Translations under genes and position numbers: made by a program | Shown: positions 1 through 7,602 of the stretch, in pieces | Position numbering within the stretch: position 1 is the first letter of the stretch | How the letters are laid out: each line of letters opens with the position of its first letter | The notes under the pieces: model-generated | Told to the model about the DNA's origin: nothing | Seen by the model: the letters and a program-made list of their open reading frames with translations, nothing else | Databases searched by the model: none | From: an uncultured Clostridia bacterium | GTDB taxonomy: Bacteria; Bacillota; Clostridia; Oscillospirales; Oscillospiraceae | Direction of reading: 5' to 3' | DNA: 32,388 nt | NCBI GenBank assembly: GCA_946411835.1 | Contig: CAMKFK010000015.1 | Span: 1 to 32,388, forward strand

Positions 1-408
1 ACAATTTCTCTCTTGACCGCGTCTTTGCGCAAAAGTAAATGCTGTCGCCGTGGGACGTTTTGCCATGTTTTGTCAAGGCAAGCGGAGCTTTGCGATCTAG
101 CGGGAAAGCCGCCGCGCCGGACGACCGCTCTTTTTAATTTAATATAGTAGGCTGTATGCCGCGCGATGAACGTCGTCCCGCCCCGAGAGCGCGGACGGCG
201 CGGTGCGATGATCTGAGCTGAGATGAATGGAGCGGGCGCTGGTGGGAGCAGGTTTGCATCAAGCGCAGCGGTCTGCGCTCGCGGCGGGAAAAGGCTGTTG
301 TGGGATTCTGTGGGCAGGCTCTGTACAAGATGTAGTGTGATTTGCCGTTCCTTGCTGAATTTTGAATGCAATTGACCATACAATTTCGCTTGATTTTTCA
401 AGTAACGT
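1..408. other. Leader stretch without a convincing gene
   Basis: No coding region here can be supported. One plus-strand frame is open from base 1 to a stop at 145-147, and a minus-strand frame is open at 134-379, but neither translation resembles a known protein and neither has a ribosome binding site. A weak hairpin (AGCGG at 99-103 with CCGCT at 125-129) is followed by a T run at 131-135 and could terminate a gene lying before the window. The right end holds the promoter listed separately. Confidence 0.5.
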
Positions 409-418
409 ATGCTATATT
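390..418 (+). promoter_or_regulatory. Sigma-70-type promoter before the first membrane protein gene
   Basis: TTGATT (390-395), a 17-bp spacer and TATATT (413-418) give a near-consensus housekeeping promoter. Transcription would begin near 425, downstream of the first ATG (409) of the following reading frame. That argues the true translation start lies further in. Confidence 0.6.
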
Positions 419-1209
419 ATGCAGTAATGACAATTGGATGGAATCTGTGGGTTGTGCAATGCAATCCTTTGCTGACCGTGAGAGGAGGGAGCGGTATCGG
501 AAAGGTAGGAAAGATTCTATTTAGGCTACTGATTGCGTTGGCAGTTGCCGCCATCCTGTTTGCATTTTGGCAGCGGGACAATCTGAGAGTTCTTTTCAGC
601 GCGCGGACAAGCTCTGCCGAGGAGATCATCGTGCGGGCGCAGAAGACCAAGGAGCGTCAAAAAAGCATCCTCAGGGAGAATTTCGTGTACGTTCTCCCTC
701 CGAGCATGGACCAGATCGACAGCCTGCTGGAAGGGAAAGCCACGGCGGAAGAGATCAAGTCGGAGCTGGGAGTGGACGGTCAGACAGCGCCGGACACGCA
801 ACAGCCCGACGCGCAGCAGCCCGACGGGGAGACGGCGGCGCCTGAGGCGCAGTCGAGAAGCCCGGAGGCACAGTCGCTGATTGACGCCTGTGCGAGAGAA
901 TTGTACGCCTATGAAGTCGATCTCATGGCGGAGCTGGGCGAGCTCAAGCAGCGCGCTGTTGACGAGTATAAAGCTCTGCCCGCCGAGGAACGTACACAGG
1001 AGAACAAGGCCAAGATCGGCTATCGCTATCTCGGCGTCTGTTATGACCTGGAGGTCGAGGCGGACAGGAACGTCAAGGCCGTTCTCAACCGTCTCCGCAG
1101 CGAGCTCGAGGCTCTGGACGCGGATTCCGGCATCGTCGACACGCTCTGGAGCAACTATCGCGAGGAAAAGTCGTCCGCAAAAGAGTATTATCTCAACAAA
1201 TATTTATAG
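409..1209 (+). CDS. Single-pass membrane protein with extracytoplasmic coiled-coil region, function unknown
   Basis: The family is not recognised. The span given is the longest frame with a conventional start. The start is doubtful: ATG 409 lies inside the predicted promoter, and neither ATG 409, ATG 427 nor GTG 478 has a ribosome binding site. The only good one (GGAGGG, 484-489) sits 6 bases before an in-frame ATC at 496. Starting there gives a natural N-terminus (GKVGKILFRLL) leading straight into one membrane helix (LIALAVAAILFAFW). The rest is charged and alpha-helical with coiled-coil character, broken by a Pro/Gln-rich linker containing a small QQPD repeat, so it probably projects outside the membrane. 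The stop is 19 bases before the SLH protein start, so the two are probably co-transcribed and may act together at the cell surface; that is inference. Confidence 0.7.
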   Translation: MLYYAVMTIGWNLWVVQCNPLLTVRGGSGIGKVGKILFRLLIALAVAAILFAFWQRDNLRVLFSARTSSAEEIIVRAQKTKERQKSILRENFVYVLPPSMDQIDSLLEGKATAEEIKSELGVDGQTAPDTQQPDAQQPDGETAAPEAQSRSPEAQSLIDACARELYAYEVDLMAELGELKQRAVDEYKALPAEERTQENKAKIGYRYLGVCYDLEVEADRNVKAVLNRLRSELEALDADSGIVDTLWSNYREEKSSAKEYYLNKYL

Positions 1210-1228
1210 CTCAGGAGGAAAAAACGAA

Positions 1229-2896
1229 ATGAAGTTAAAGAAACTGATTGCGCTTGCGCTCACGCTGTGCATCTGCGCGTCGATGATGGTGCCGATGGCG
1301 TCTGCGGCGAAGTATCAGGGCAACACCGTGAAGTTGGGCGTTACCACCATTGCCGAGCAGCAGGCCGATCTCAACAACTGGGACGTCAGCTATGCCGCCA
1401 CGATGACCATGGAGTCCTCGGACGCCAAGGCGTTCGCGGTCTATCTCGCCGACAAGGACCTGCAGCAGCTTACGCTGCTGAAGTTCGTCTGCGTGTTGAA
1501 GGATTCCATCATCGAGAACACCTCCTTCGAGGCGGAGGAGCTCGCCGGGTTCAACGTCAGAGACAGCAAGGATATCTTTGAGCAGCTGGAAGGCGTCACC
1601 AAGAAAGACGGCGCACTGACCATGTCCTTCCGTCTCTCCGATTCTGCGATCGCGAGATGGGTGGACGAAGGCGTTGAGACCGTTGGGAACGACCTCGACG
1701 GGCTGACCGTGACCTTTGCCCAGAGCAGCCCGAAGAGGGTCTCCGCCGATCTCATCAGCTCTGAAGTTTTTACGCAGGCGTATGTGGACATTTACGAGGG
1801 CAGCACCGTCATCGATGAGGGTACGCTCGCGAACACCGACCAGCGCGCCGCGTTCGGCGAGGCGAAGATCACGCTCAAGCCGTACACGGCTCCGTCGGAG
1901 GGCGGTGACGGCGGCGGCTCCTCCTCCCAGCCGGAGGCCACCGTCACGGTCACCGAGACCAACACGGAGACCGGTGAGAAGCAGCAGGTGAATCCTGCGG
2001 CGGGCAGCGCAAAGGCTCCCATCGAGGTTACGGTGACCACGCCCTCCGGCAGGCCCGCGACCCCCGGCATGACCACCCAGCTGAACGTCCGCGCCAGACA
2101 GGGCTACGCCGTTTCCGCCGTGTACGCCGTTGACAGGCAGGGCAACCGCGTCGCCCTGACCGATCTCGGCAACGGCAGCTATCAGTTTGTCATGCCCGCA
2201 GGCGGCGCCCGCGTTGAGGCCGAGTACGAGAGCGTTCCCTACCTGCCCGGAGACACCGGCGTGAGCAGCCTGCTCAATATCGACGAGCACATCGTCTACA
2301 CCCGGGGCAACGATGAGGGTCTCTGGCGTCCCACCGCTTCCATCACCCGCGGGGAGATCGCTACCATGCTCTATCGCCTGCTCCGCAACAAGAACGTCGC
2401 CACCACGGTTGCGTTCAGCGACGTGGAGCCCGGCATCTGGTATGAGGACGCGGCCAAGGCGCTGGCTTCCCTCGGCATAATGGTCGGCAACGAGGGGAAG
2501 TTCCGTCCGGACGACGTCATTACCCGCGCTGAGTTCATCATGATTTGCGTCCGCTTTGCCGAGGGCAGCGTTCCCGTCACAAGCAGAGAGTTCCCGGATG
2601 TCGGCACCAGCTTCTGGGCGCATGACGCCATCGGCAAGGCTGTTGCGCTTGGCTGGGTCATCGGCTATCCCAACGGCACCTTCGGACCGAACAACGATTT
2701 GACCCGTTCCGAGGCTGTCACGATCATCAACCGCGTGCTTGGCCGTCCCGGCGACATTGCTGCGATGAACGCCGGCAGAGGCGCCAGCTTCCCTGACGTT
2801 GCCAGGACCTACTGGGCCGCCGCCGCCATTGCCGAGTCCGCGACAGCGCACAGCTTCAGCATGGACAACGCCAGCTACACCGAGACCTGGAAGTAA
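1229..2896 (+). CDS. S-layer homology (SLH) domain surface protein
   Basis: The 555-residue protein starts at ATG 1229 behind AGGAGG; the frame stays open upstream to 881, but that part lacks protein character and overlaps the previous gene. A signal peptide (MKLKKLIALALTLCICASMM, cleavage after about residue 26) leads into an extracellular domain of unknown fold (about 30-230, cohesin-like in feel). A Gly/Ser linker (GGDGGGSSS) and a beta-rich segment ending GSYQFVMPAGGARVEAEYE follow. C-terminal SLH repeats begin near residue 344, with FSDV (about 396), FPDV (about 455) and a final FPDV (about 521), including typical FRPDDVITRAEF and YPNGTFGPNNDLTRSEA motifs. SLH repeats normally bind pyruvylated secondary cell-wall polymer, so the protein is anchored at the wall. 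The role of its N-terminal domain is unknown. Confidence 0.9.
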   Translation: MKLKKLIALALTLCICASMMVPMASAAKYQGNTVKLGVTTIAEQQADLNNWDVSYAATMTMESSDAKAFAVYLADKDLQQLTLLKFVCVLKDSIIENTSFEAEELAGFNVRDSKDIFEQLEGVTKKDGALTMSFRLSDSAIARWVDEGVETVGNDLDGLTVTFAQSSPKRVSADLISSEVFTQAYVDIYEGSTVIDEGTLANTDQRAAFGEAKITLKPYTAPSEGGDGGGSSSQPEATVTVTETNTETGEKQQVNPAAGSAKAPIEVTVTTPSGRPATPGMTTQLNVRARQGYAVSAVYAVDRQGNRVALTDLGNGSYQFVMPAGGARVEAEYESVPYLPGDTGVSSLLNIDEHIVYTRGNDEGLWRPTASITRGEIATMLYRLLRNKNVATTVAFSDVEPGIWYEDAAKALASLGIMVGNEGKFRPDDVITRAEFIMICVRFAEGSVPVTSREFPDVGTSFWAHDAIGKAVALGWVIGYPNGTFGPNNDLTRSEAVTIINRVLGRPGDIAAMNAGRGASFPDVARTYWAAAAIAESATAHSFSMDNASYTETWK

Positions 2897-2936
2897 GACC
2901 TGACCGAGTATTCCAGGCAGCAAGCCATATGATGTA

Positions 2937-2971
2937 CCTCATGGCGCGGATACTTCATCCGCGCCATGAGG
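2937..2971 (+). terminator. Perfect 15-bp hairpin after the SLH gene, no T run
   Basis: CCTCATGGCGCGGAT (2937-2951) pairs perfectly with ATCCGCGCCATGAGG (2957-2971) around a 5-base loop. The stem begins 40 bases after the SLH stop codon and ends 32 bases before the next gene. No T tract follows, so it may be a weak terminator, a processing or stability hairpin, or a site partly isolating the SLH genes from the polysaccharide genes. Confidence 0.55.
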
Positions 2972-3003
2972 TGCGTACAGTCTAGAGAAAGGATGAACCG
3001 ACT

Positions 3004-4911
3004 ATGGGTAAACGCTTGATCGTAAGGATATTAGAGCTCAGGCGCGGCAGACGGACAGTGTTGCTTCTGTTTGATTTGGGCTGCTATGTGCTGGCATACC
3101 TTATGTGTCGTGCGCTCAGCGCGATGACCGGACTGTTCCGGGGTTACGAGGCGCCCTACCTGGTTTGGGGCGCGTGTCAGCTGGGAGCGATTTTTGGCGC
3201 GCGTTTTCTACTCCGGGGCTACCGCAACGTCTGGCGTTACGGTTCCTCGGGGGCGTATCTCCAGCTGATGATGGCCGACTTTGTCGGCAGCGTAGCGGTC
3301 TTCGTGCCTGCCATGGTTCTGGGGCGTGAGGCCTATGCGTGGCAGCTCGCCGTCGTCGGCTCCTTCGACCTGCTGCTGGTGGTCGGCATCCGCATCACCT
3401 ACACCGTGCTCTATCGCCGCCACGAAATGGCGAGGAAACCCGTGAAGCGCCGCACCTCCGTCGCCATCATCGGCGCGGGGCACATCGGCTCTTACCTGGC
3501 GGACGATATGACCACCAACCCGGAATCGAAGTACGAGCCGCTTTTCTTTATTGATAAGGATCCTGCCAAGAGAGGGAAACTCATTCGCGGCATCCCCATT
3601 TATTCCGCGGAAAAGGGCGTCGAGCAGATCAGAAAGCGCGGCGTCGAGACGGTCATCGTCACGATCAAGTCCGACGATGGCGAGTTCCTGATGTCCCTGT
3701 ACAACAAGTATTCCGAGCTGGGCTGTCAGCTCAAGATTTGCGATGCGCTGGTAAAGGAGGGCGAGCAGAAGCCCGAGGCTCGCAGCATCCGCTCCTTCCG
3801 GATCGAGGATATCCTCTTCCGCCAGCCCATCGACCTATCCAACCAAAAGGCGAAGCATTTTTACGAGGGCAAGACCGTCCTCATCACCGGCGGAGGCGGT
3901 TCCATCGGCTCCGAGCTCTGCCGACAGGTTGCGGCGTGTGAGCCAAAGCGCCTGATAATCTTTGATATCTACGAAAATAACGCTTATGACATCCAGCAGG
4001 AGCTGATCCGTACCTACGGCGACAGGATCGACCTTTCGGTGGAGATCGGGTCCGTGCGCGATGTGCAGAAGCTTGACCGGCTTTTTGACCGTTACCGCCC
4101 GAACATCGTGTTCCACGCTGCCGCGCACAAGCATGTTCCGCTGATGGAGCTGTGCAGCGCGGAGGCGGTGAAAAACAATGTCGTCGGCACCTACAATACC
4201 GCCAACATGGCGGAGAAGTATCAGACGGAGAAGTTCATTCTCATTTCCACCGACAAGGCGGTCAACCCGACCAACATCATGGGCGCGTCCAAGCGCATGT
4301 GCGAGATGATTATCCAGTGCCGCACGCAGAGCCGCACGAGCTTTGCCGCCGTGCGTTTCGGCAACGTGCTTGGCTCCAACGGCTCCGTTGTGCCGCTGTT
4401 TCGGCGGCAGATTGCCGAGGGCGGCCCCATCACCATCACCGACAAGCGAATCATTCGCTACTTCATGACCATTCCGGAGGCGAGCCAGCTGGTCCTCCAA
4501 GCGGGCGCGATGGCTTGCAACGGCGAGCTGTTCGTGCTTGATATGGGCAAGCCCGTCAAGATCTATGACCTTGCGGTCAGCATGATTCGACTGTCCGGTC
4601 TCGTGCTGGAAAAGGACATCCAGATCAAGGAAATCGGGCTCCGCCCGGGCGAAAAGCTCTACGAGGAGCTGCTGATGAAGAACGAGACGCTGGATGAGAC
4701 GGAAAACCACCTGATCTTCATCGAGCGTGACACGCGCTACACCCGCGAGGAGGTCATGCGCAAGCTCAATCGCCTGAACAAGGCGGTGAACGAGGGCGGT
4801 AGTGTGCAGCAGGCGTTCCTCGAGGTCGTGCCGACCTACCATCTGCCTGAGGAGGTCAACAAAACGGCCGAGCAGTCAGAGGAAATGAAGCTCGCGGCGA
4901 GCGTATCCTAA
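3004..4911 (+). CDS. FlaA1/CapD-type NDP-sugar 4,6-dehydratase, membrane-anchored
   Basis: The 635-residue protein has the usual length and layout of the WbpM/PglF/CapD long-chain SDR family. About four membrane helices occupy residues 17-138. A first Rossmann fold follows (GAGHIGS, about 157-163), then a catalytic NAD-binding domain with GGGGSIGSE (about 297-305), STDKAVNPT (about 414-422) and MGASK (about 426-430). In this family the usual Tyr of YxxxK is replaced by Met, and the TDK stretch is catalytic. Members convert UDP-GlcNAc-type sugars to 4-keto-6-deoxy intermediates that become bacillosamine, QuiNAc or FucNAc-like sugars; the exact product here is not readable. It heads the chain-length/kinase genes and probably makes a precursor for the polymer. 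The start ATG is preceded by AAAGGA. Confidence 0.92.
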   Translation: MGKRLIVRILELRRGRRTVLLLFDLGCYVLAYLMCRALSAMTGLFRGYEAPYLVWGACQLGAIFGARFLLRGYRNVWRYGSSGAYLQLMMADFVGSVAVFVPAMVLGREAYAWQLAVVGSFDLLLVVGIRITYTVLYRRHEMARKPVKRRTSVAIIGAGHIGSYLADDMTTNPESKYEPLFFIDKDPAKRGKLIRGIPIYSAEKGVEQIRKRGVETVIVTIKSDDGEFLMSLYNKYSELGCQLKICDALVKEGEQKPEARSIRSFRIEDILFRQPIDLSNQKAKHFYEGKTVLITGGGGSIGSELCRQVAACEPKRLIIFDIYENNAYDIQQELIRTYGDRIDLSVEIGSVRDVQKLDRLFDRYRPNIVFHAAAHKHVPLMELCSAEAVKNNVVGTYNTANMAEKYQTEKFILISTDKAVNPTNIMGASKRMCEMIIQCRTQSRTSFAAVRFGNVLGSNGSVVPLFRRQIAEGGPITITDKRIIRYFMTIPEASQLVLQAGAMACNGELFVLDMGKPVKIYDLAVSMIRLSGLVLEKDIQIKEIGLRPGEKLYEELLMKNETLDETENHLIFIERDTRYTREEVMRKLNRLNKAVNEGGSVQQAFLEVVPTYHLPEEVNKTAEQSEEMKLAASVS

Positions 4912-4976
4912 GACCAACTGACCTGTTCGGCGCCTCCCGAAGACAAACATCAACGATACATAGTGAGGTACAAATT

Positions 4977-5810
4977 GTGGACAAAAACTCTTCCGCTCCA
5001 AATCAGGAGATCGAAATCGACCTTGTCCGGTTGCTGTTTGCCTGCCTTGGCAAGTGGTGGGTTTTCCTGATCTGCGGCGTGCTGGCGACGGCGGTGGCGA
5101 TTGTGTATTCGATGCTTTTCCTGACGCCGATGTACCAGTCGTCGATCTCGCTCTATGTCAACAACCGCATGGATCGCGCCAGTTCGGATTACGTCTCCAC
5201 CAGCGACATGTCCGCCTCGCGCAGCCTGGTCACCACTTGTATCACCATTTCCCGCAGCGACCGTGTCCTCAGCGCCGTCTCCCGGGCGATGGACAACCAA
5301 TTTTCCAGCAGCTACCTCAAGTCGGTGGTCAGCGCGAAGCAGCAGGGGCAGACCGAGCTGTTCACCGTCACGGTGACGACCGTCAATCCCGAGCGTTCGG
5401 CGATGATCGCCAACACGATTGCCGACGTTTTTCCGGGCGTTCTGTCCGAGATCGTCGAGGGCAGCTCCGCCAAGGTCATCGACTACGCCAAGGTCCCGAC
5501 GCACAGGAGCTCTCCGGACAACACGAAAAACGCGCTGATCGGTCTGCTGATTGGCATTGTGCTTGCCGGCGTCATCGTGTTCATTGACTTTCTTACCGAC
5601 GTTCGCGTCATGGATGAGGAAGATTTGGCGGCCGTGTGCGGCTATCCGGTGCTGGGTCAGATTCCCGACTTCAGCCAGATCAGCGGCAAGCACGGCTCCA
5701 AGAACAGCGGCTACGGCTATGGCTACGGTTACGGGTACGGACCGGAAGAGACGCGGGCGATCGAGGAGAACGCCCATGCGAGCTTTAAAACGGACCATTC
5801 GTCCCAGTGA
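4977..5810 (+). CDS. cpsC: Wzz/CpsC-type chain-length and BY-kinase adaptor protein
   Basis: The 277-residue protein starts at GTG 4977 behind GTGAGG. It has the CpsC/YveK/CapA layout: a short cytoplasmic N-terminus, TM1 (about 28-50), an extracellular Wzz domain, TM2 (about 186-206) preceded by a Pro-containing segment (KVPTHRSSP), and a cytoplasmic tail. In Firmicutes such proteins recruit and activate the separate CpsD kinase and control polymer length and export. The tail is unusual: it carries five alternating Tyr-Gly pairs (Y246-Y254), a kind of tyrosine cluster normally found on the kinase rather than on the adaptor. It is followed 21 bases later by the kinase gene. Confidence 0.9.
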   Translation: MDKNSSAPNQEIEIDLVRLLFACLGKWWVFLICGVLATAVAIVYSMLFLTPMYQSSISLYVNNRMDRASSDYVSTSDMSASRSLVTTCITISRSDRVLSAVSRAMDNQFSSSYLKSVVSAKQQGQTELFTVTVTTVNPERSAMIANTIADVFPGVLSEIVEGSSAKVIDYAKVPTHRSSPDNTKNALIGLLIGIVLAGVIVFIDFLTDVRVMDEEDLAAVCGYPVLGQIPDFSQISGKHGSKNSGYGYGYGYGYGPEETRAIEENAHASFKTDHSSQ

Positions 5811-5831
5811 GAGTGAAGGGGAGTCGATACG

Positions 5832-6665
5832 ATGGCCTTGTTCAGGAAAAAGAAAAAGGAAAAAAATGAGAATGTTGCGACGGAGAGCCTGTATGAGGAG
5901 CGCAAGTACCTCATCTGGCGCAATCACAACTTCTTTCTTCGCGAAGCATACAAGACGACACGTACCAACGTGATGTTTGCGCTGGCCGGCAAGGAGGGTT
6001 GCTCCGTCATTGCCGTCACCTCCTCCCTGCATAGCGAGGGCAAGAGCATCACAGCGTCGAATCTGGCGATGACCTTTGCGGATATGGGCAGCAAGACGCT
6101 TATCATCGACTGCGATCTGCGCAAGCCAAAGATGAGCCGCCTGCTGGAGGTCTCTGCGCCGATCGGCCTGACAAACGTGCTCGTGGACCGCAGCCTGCTT
6201 GACACTGCCCTCGTCAGAATCAAGGAAGACAAGACTCTTTGGGCGATGTCCTCCGGCAAGATTCCGCCCAACCCCTCCGAGCTTCTCAACTCCGAGGGAA
6301 TGCGCACGTTGCTCCAGGGTCTCAAGCAGCGCTTTGACTACATCGTTCTCGATACGCCGCCGGTAGACGTCGTTACCGACGCGATGGTGCTTGCGCCGCT
6401 GACGGATGGGTTTTTGTTCGTGGTGCGCGGCGGAAAGAGCGACCGCCGTGCGGTGGCGCATTCGCTCAGCCAGCTGGAGTACGCCAACGCCAAGGTGCTT
6501 GGCACCGTGTTCAACGGCTCCAGCGTGGGCGGCAGCGGTTACGGCAACAAGAAATACGGCTACCGTCGTTATGGCTATGGGCGCTACGGTTACGGCGAAA
6601 ACGTCCAGCCGGAAGACGATGCCAGGCAGGCGGCGGCCCCGAACGGGCCGATGCAGGCGATGTGA
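5832..6665 (+). CDS. cpsD: CpsD/YwqD-type bacterial tyrosine kinase (BY-kinase)
   Basis: The 277-residue cytoplasmic P-loop kinase shows Walker A (SSLHSEGKS, about 64-72, in place of the commoner SPxPGEGKS), Walker A' (LIIDCDLRKPK, about 90-100) and Walker B (YIVLDTPPVD, about 170-179). Its C-terminus carries a Tyr-Gly cluster with seven tyrosines (Y237-Y254), the expected autophosphorylation tail. With the CpsC-like protein just upstream it should form the octameric cycling complex that sets polymer assembly. The ribosome binding site AGGGGAG precedes ATG 5832. The gene end overlaps the start region of the phosphatase gene, so translation is probably coupled. Confidence 0.93.
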   Translation: MALFRKKKKEKNENVATESLYEERKYLIWRNHNFFLREAYKTTRTNVMFALAGKEGCSVIAVTSSLHSEGKSITASNLAMTFADMGSKTLIIDCDLRKPKMSRLLEVSAPIGLTNVLVDRSLLDTALVRIKEDKTLWAMSSGKIPPNPSELLNSEGMRTLLQGLKQRFDYIVLDTPPVDVVTDAMVLAPLTDGFLFVVRGGKSDRRAVAHSLSQLEYANAKVLGTVFNGSSVGGSGYGNKKYGYRRYGYGRYGYGENVQPEDDARQAAAPNGPMQAM

Positions 6666-7390
6666 TGACGGACCTGCACACGCACATTCTGCCCGGTATC
6701 GACGATGGCGCCAAGGACGTGGAGACCAGTCTCGCCATGCTTCGCATGGAGCGCGCGCAGGGCGTGGACAACGTCGTGCTGACCCCGCACTTTTACCGTG
6801 ATTTGGAGAGGCCGCGCGAGTTCCTGCTCCGCCGCGCCGAAGCCCGCGAGACATTGGACCGCGCCATCGCCGCCCTGAGCGAGGACGAGCGGCGCGCGCT
6901 GCCGAGGCTCTCCATGGGCGCGGAGGTGGCGTGGGTACACGGTATGGCGGACTGGAGCGAGCTGTGCGACCTGTGCTATGAGGGCACGAACTATCTGCTG
7001 CTTGAGCCGCCCTTTCATCCGTGGGAGGACACATTTTTCCATGAGCTTTACGACCTGATGAATCGCGGCGGCGTGGTCCCGGTCATCGCGCACCTCGACC
7101 GCTATCTCGGCACGCAGAAGTCCGGCGCGCTCAAACAGCTCTTTGAGCTGCGCCTGCCGACGCAGCTGAGCGCGGAGCCGTTTCTGCACTTTCCCGCCCG
7201 TCTTTCCGCGTTCCGTTGCATTCTCAAGCGCCAGGCGCAGCTGCTGATTTCCGACTGCCATGATACCGTGCGGCGTCCACCGAATCTAGGCGCGGCCATG
7301 GCGGTTATCCGCAATAGACTGGGCAAGGCGGCGGAGGCACTTTTCGATGAGACGGACGAGCTGCTTCTTCCGATCGGTTGGGACGACTGA
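6665..7390 (+). CDS. cpsB: CpsB/YwqE-type PHP-family protein-tyrosine phosphatase
   Basis: This 241-residue PHP-fold metallo-phosphatase has the N-terminal metal motif DLHTHILPGIDDGA, then LTPHFYRD, GAEVAW, PVIAHLDRY and the C-terminal SDCHD ligand motif. Family members dephosphorylate the tyrosine tail of the CpsD kinase, which fits its place directly after it. ATG 6665 overlaps the kinase TGA by one base; a GTG at 6662 would add one residue. A strong terminator begins 4 bases after the stop, so the four-gene unit 3004-7390 is closed here. It is separated by about 3.9 kb from the rest of the polysaccharide genes. Confidence 0.92.
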   Translation: MTDLHTHILPGIDDGAKDVETSLAMLRMERAQGVDNVVLTPHFYRDLERPREFLLRRAEARETLDRAIAALSEDERRALPRLSMGAEVAWVHGMADWSELCDLCYEGTNYLLLEPPFHPWEDTFFHELYDLMNRGGVVPVIAHLDRYLGTQKSGALKQLFELRLPTQLSAEPFLHFPARLSAFRCILKRQAQLLISDCHDTVRRPPNLGAAMAVIRNRLGKAAEALFDETDELLLPIGWDD

Positions 7391-7393
7391 TAC

Positions 7394-7426
7394 CACCCCG
7401 AAGGCGCTGCCTTTGGGGTGATTTTT
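7394..7426 (+). terminator. Rho-independent terminator after cpsB
   Basis: CACCCCGAAGGC (7394-7405) pairs with GCCTTTGGGGTG (7409-7420) over 12 bp with one G-T pair. ATTTTT follows at 7421-7426. Confidence 0.9.
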
Positions 7427-7515
7427 CCTGCTGTAAGCTGAAAGAAGAATCGTCTTGCGCTTTTCCTCCATGTGCGTTAGGATTGTGACGCAGGACCGGA
7501 CGGGGGGTTGAGAGA

Positions 7516-7555
7516 GACCGTTACCGCGGCGCGCCGATGGAGACGGTCGGCGCGC
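7516..7555 (+). promoter_or_regulatory. Overlapping alternative hairpins in the leader of the VWA gene
   Basis: GCGCGCCGA (7529-7537) pairs perfectly with TCGGCGCGC (7547-7555). GACCGT (7516-7521) can instead pair with ACGGTC (7543-7548), which shares two bases with the first hairpin, so the two may compete. A possible promoter lies upstream (TTGCGC at about 7454, a 17-bp spacer, TAGGAT). The rest of 7427-7602 shows no gene. Confidence 0.3.
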
Positions 7556-7602
7556 TTGCTGCTTTGTGATACGAATTACATGACGAAAGCGGTGGATCTG
7601 GC

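Noticed and set aside
99-135. Hairpin with T run as a firm terminator
   Set aside because: The stem is only 5 bp with a large, imperfectly paired interior; it is kept as a remark only.
1-147. Plus-strand frame open from the window edge to a TAG
   Set aside because: The translation is Cys/Arg-rich with no recognisable family, and 48 codons open by chance are not surprising.
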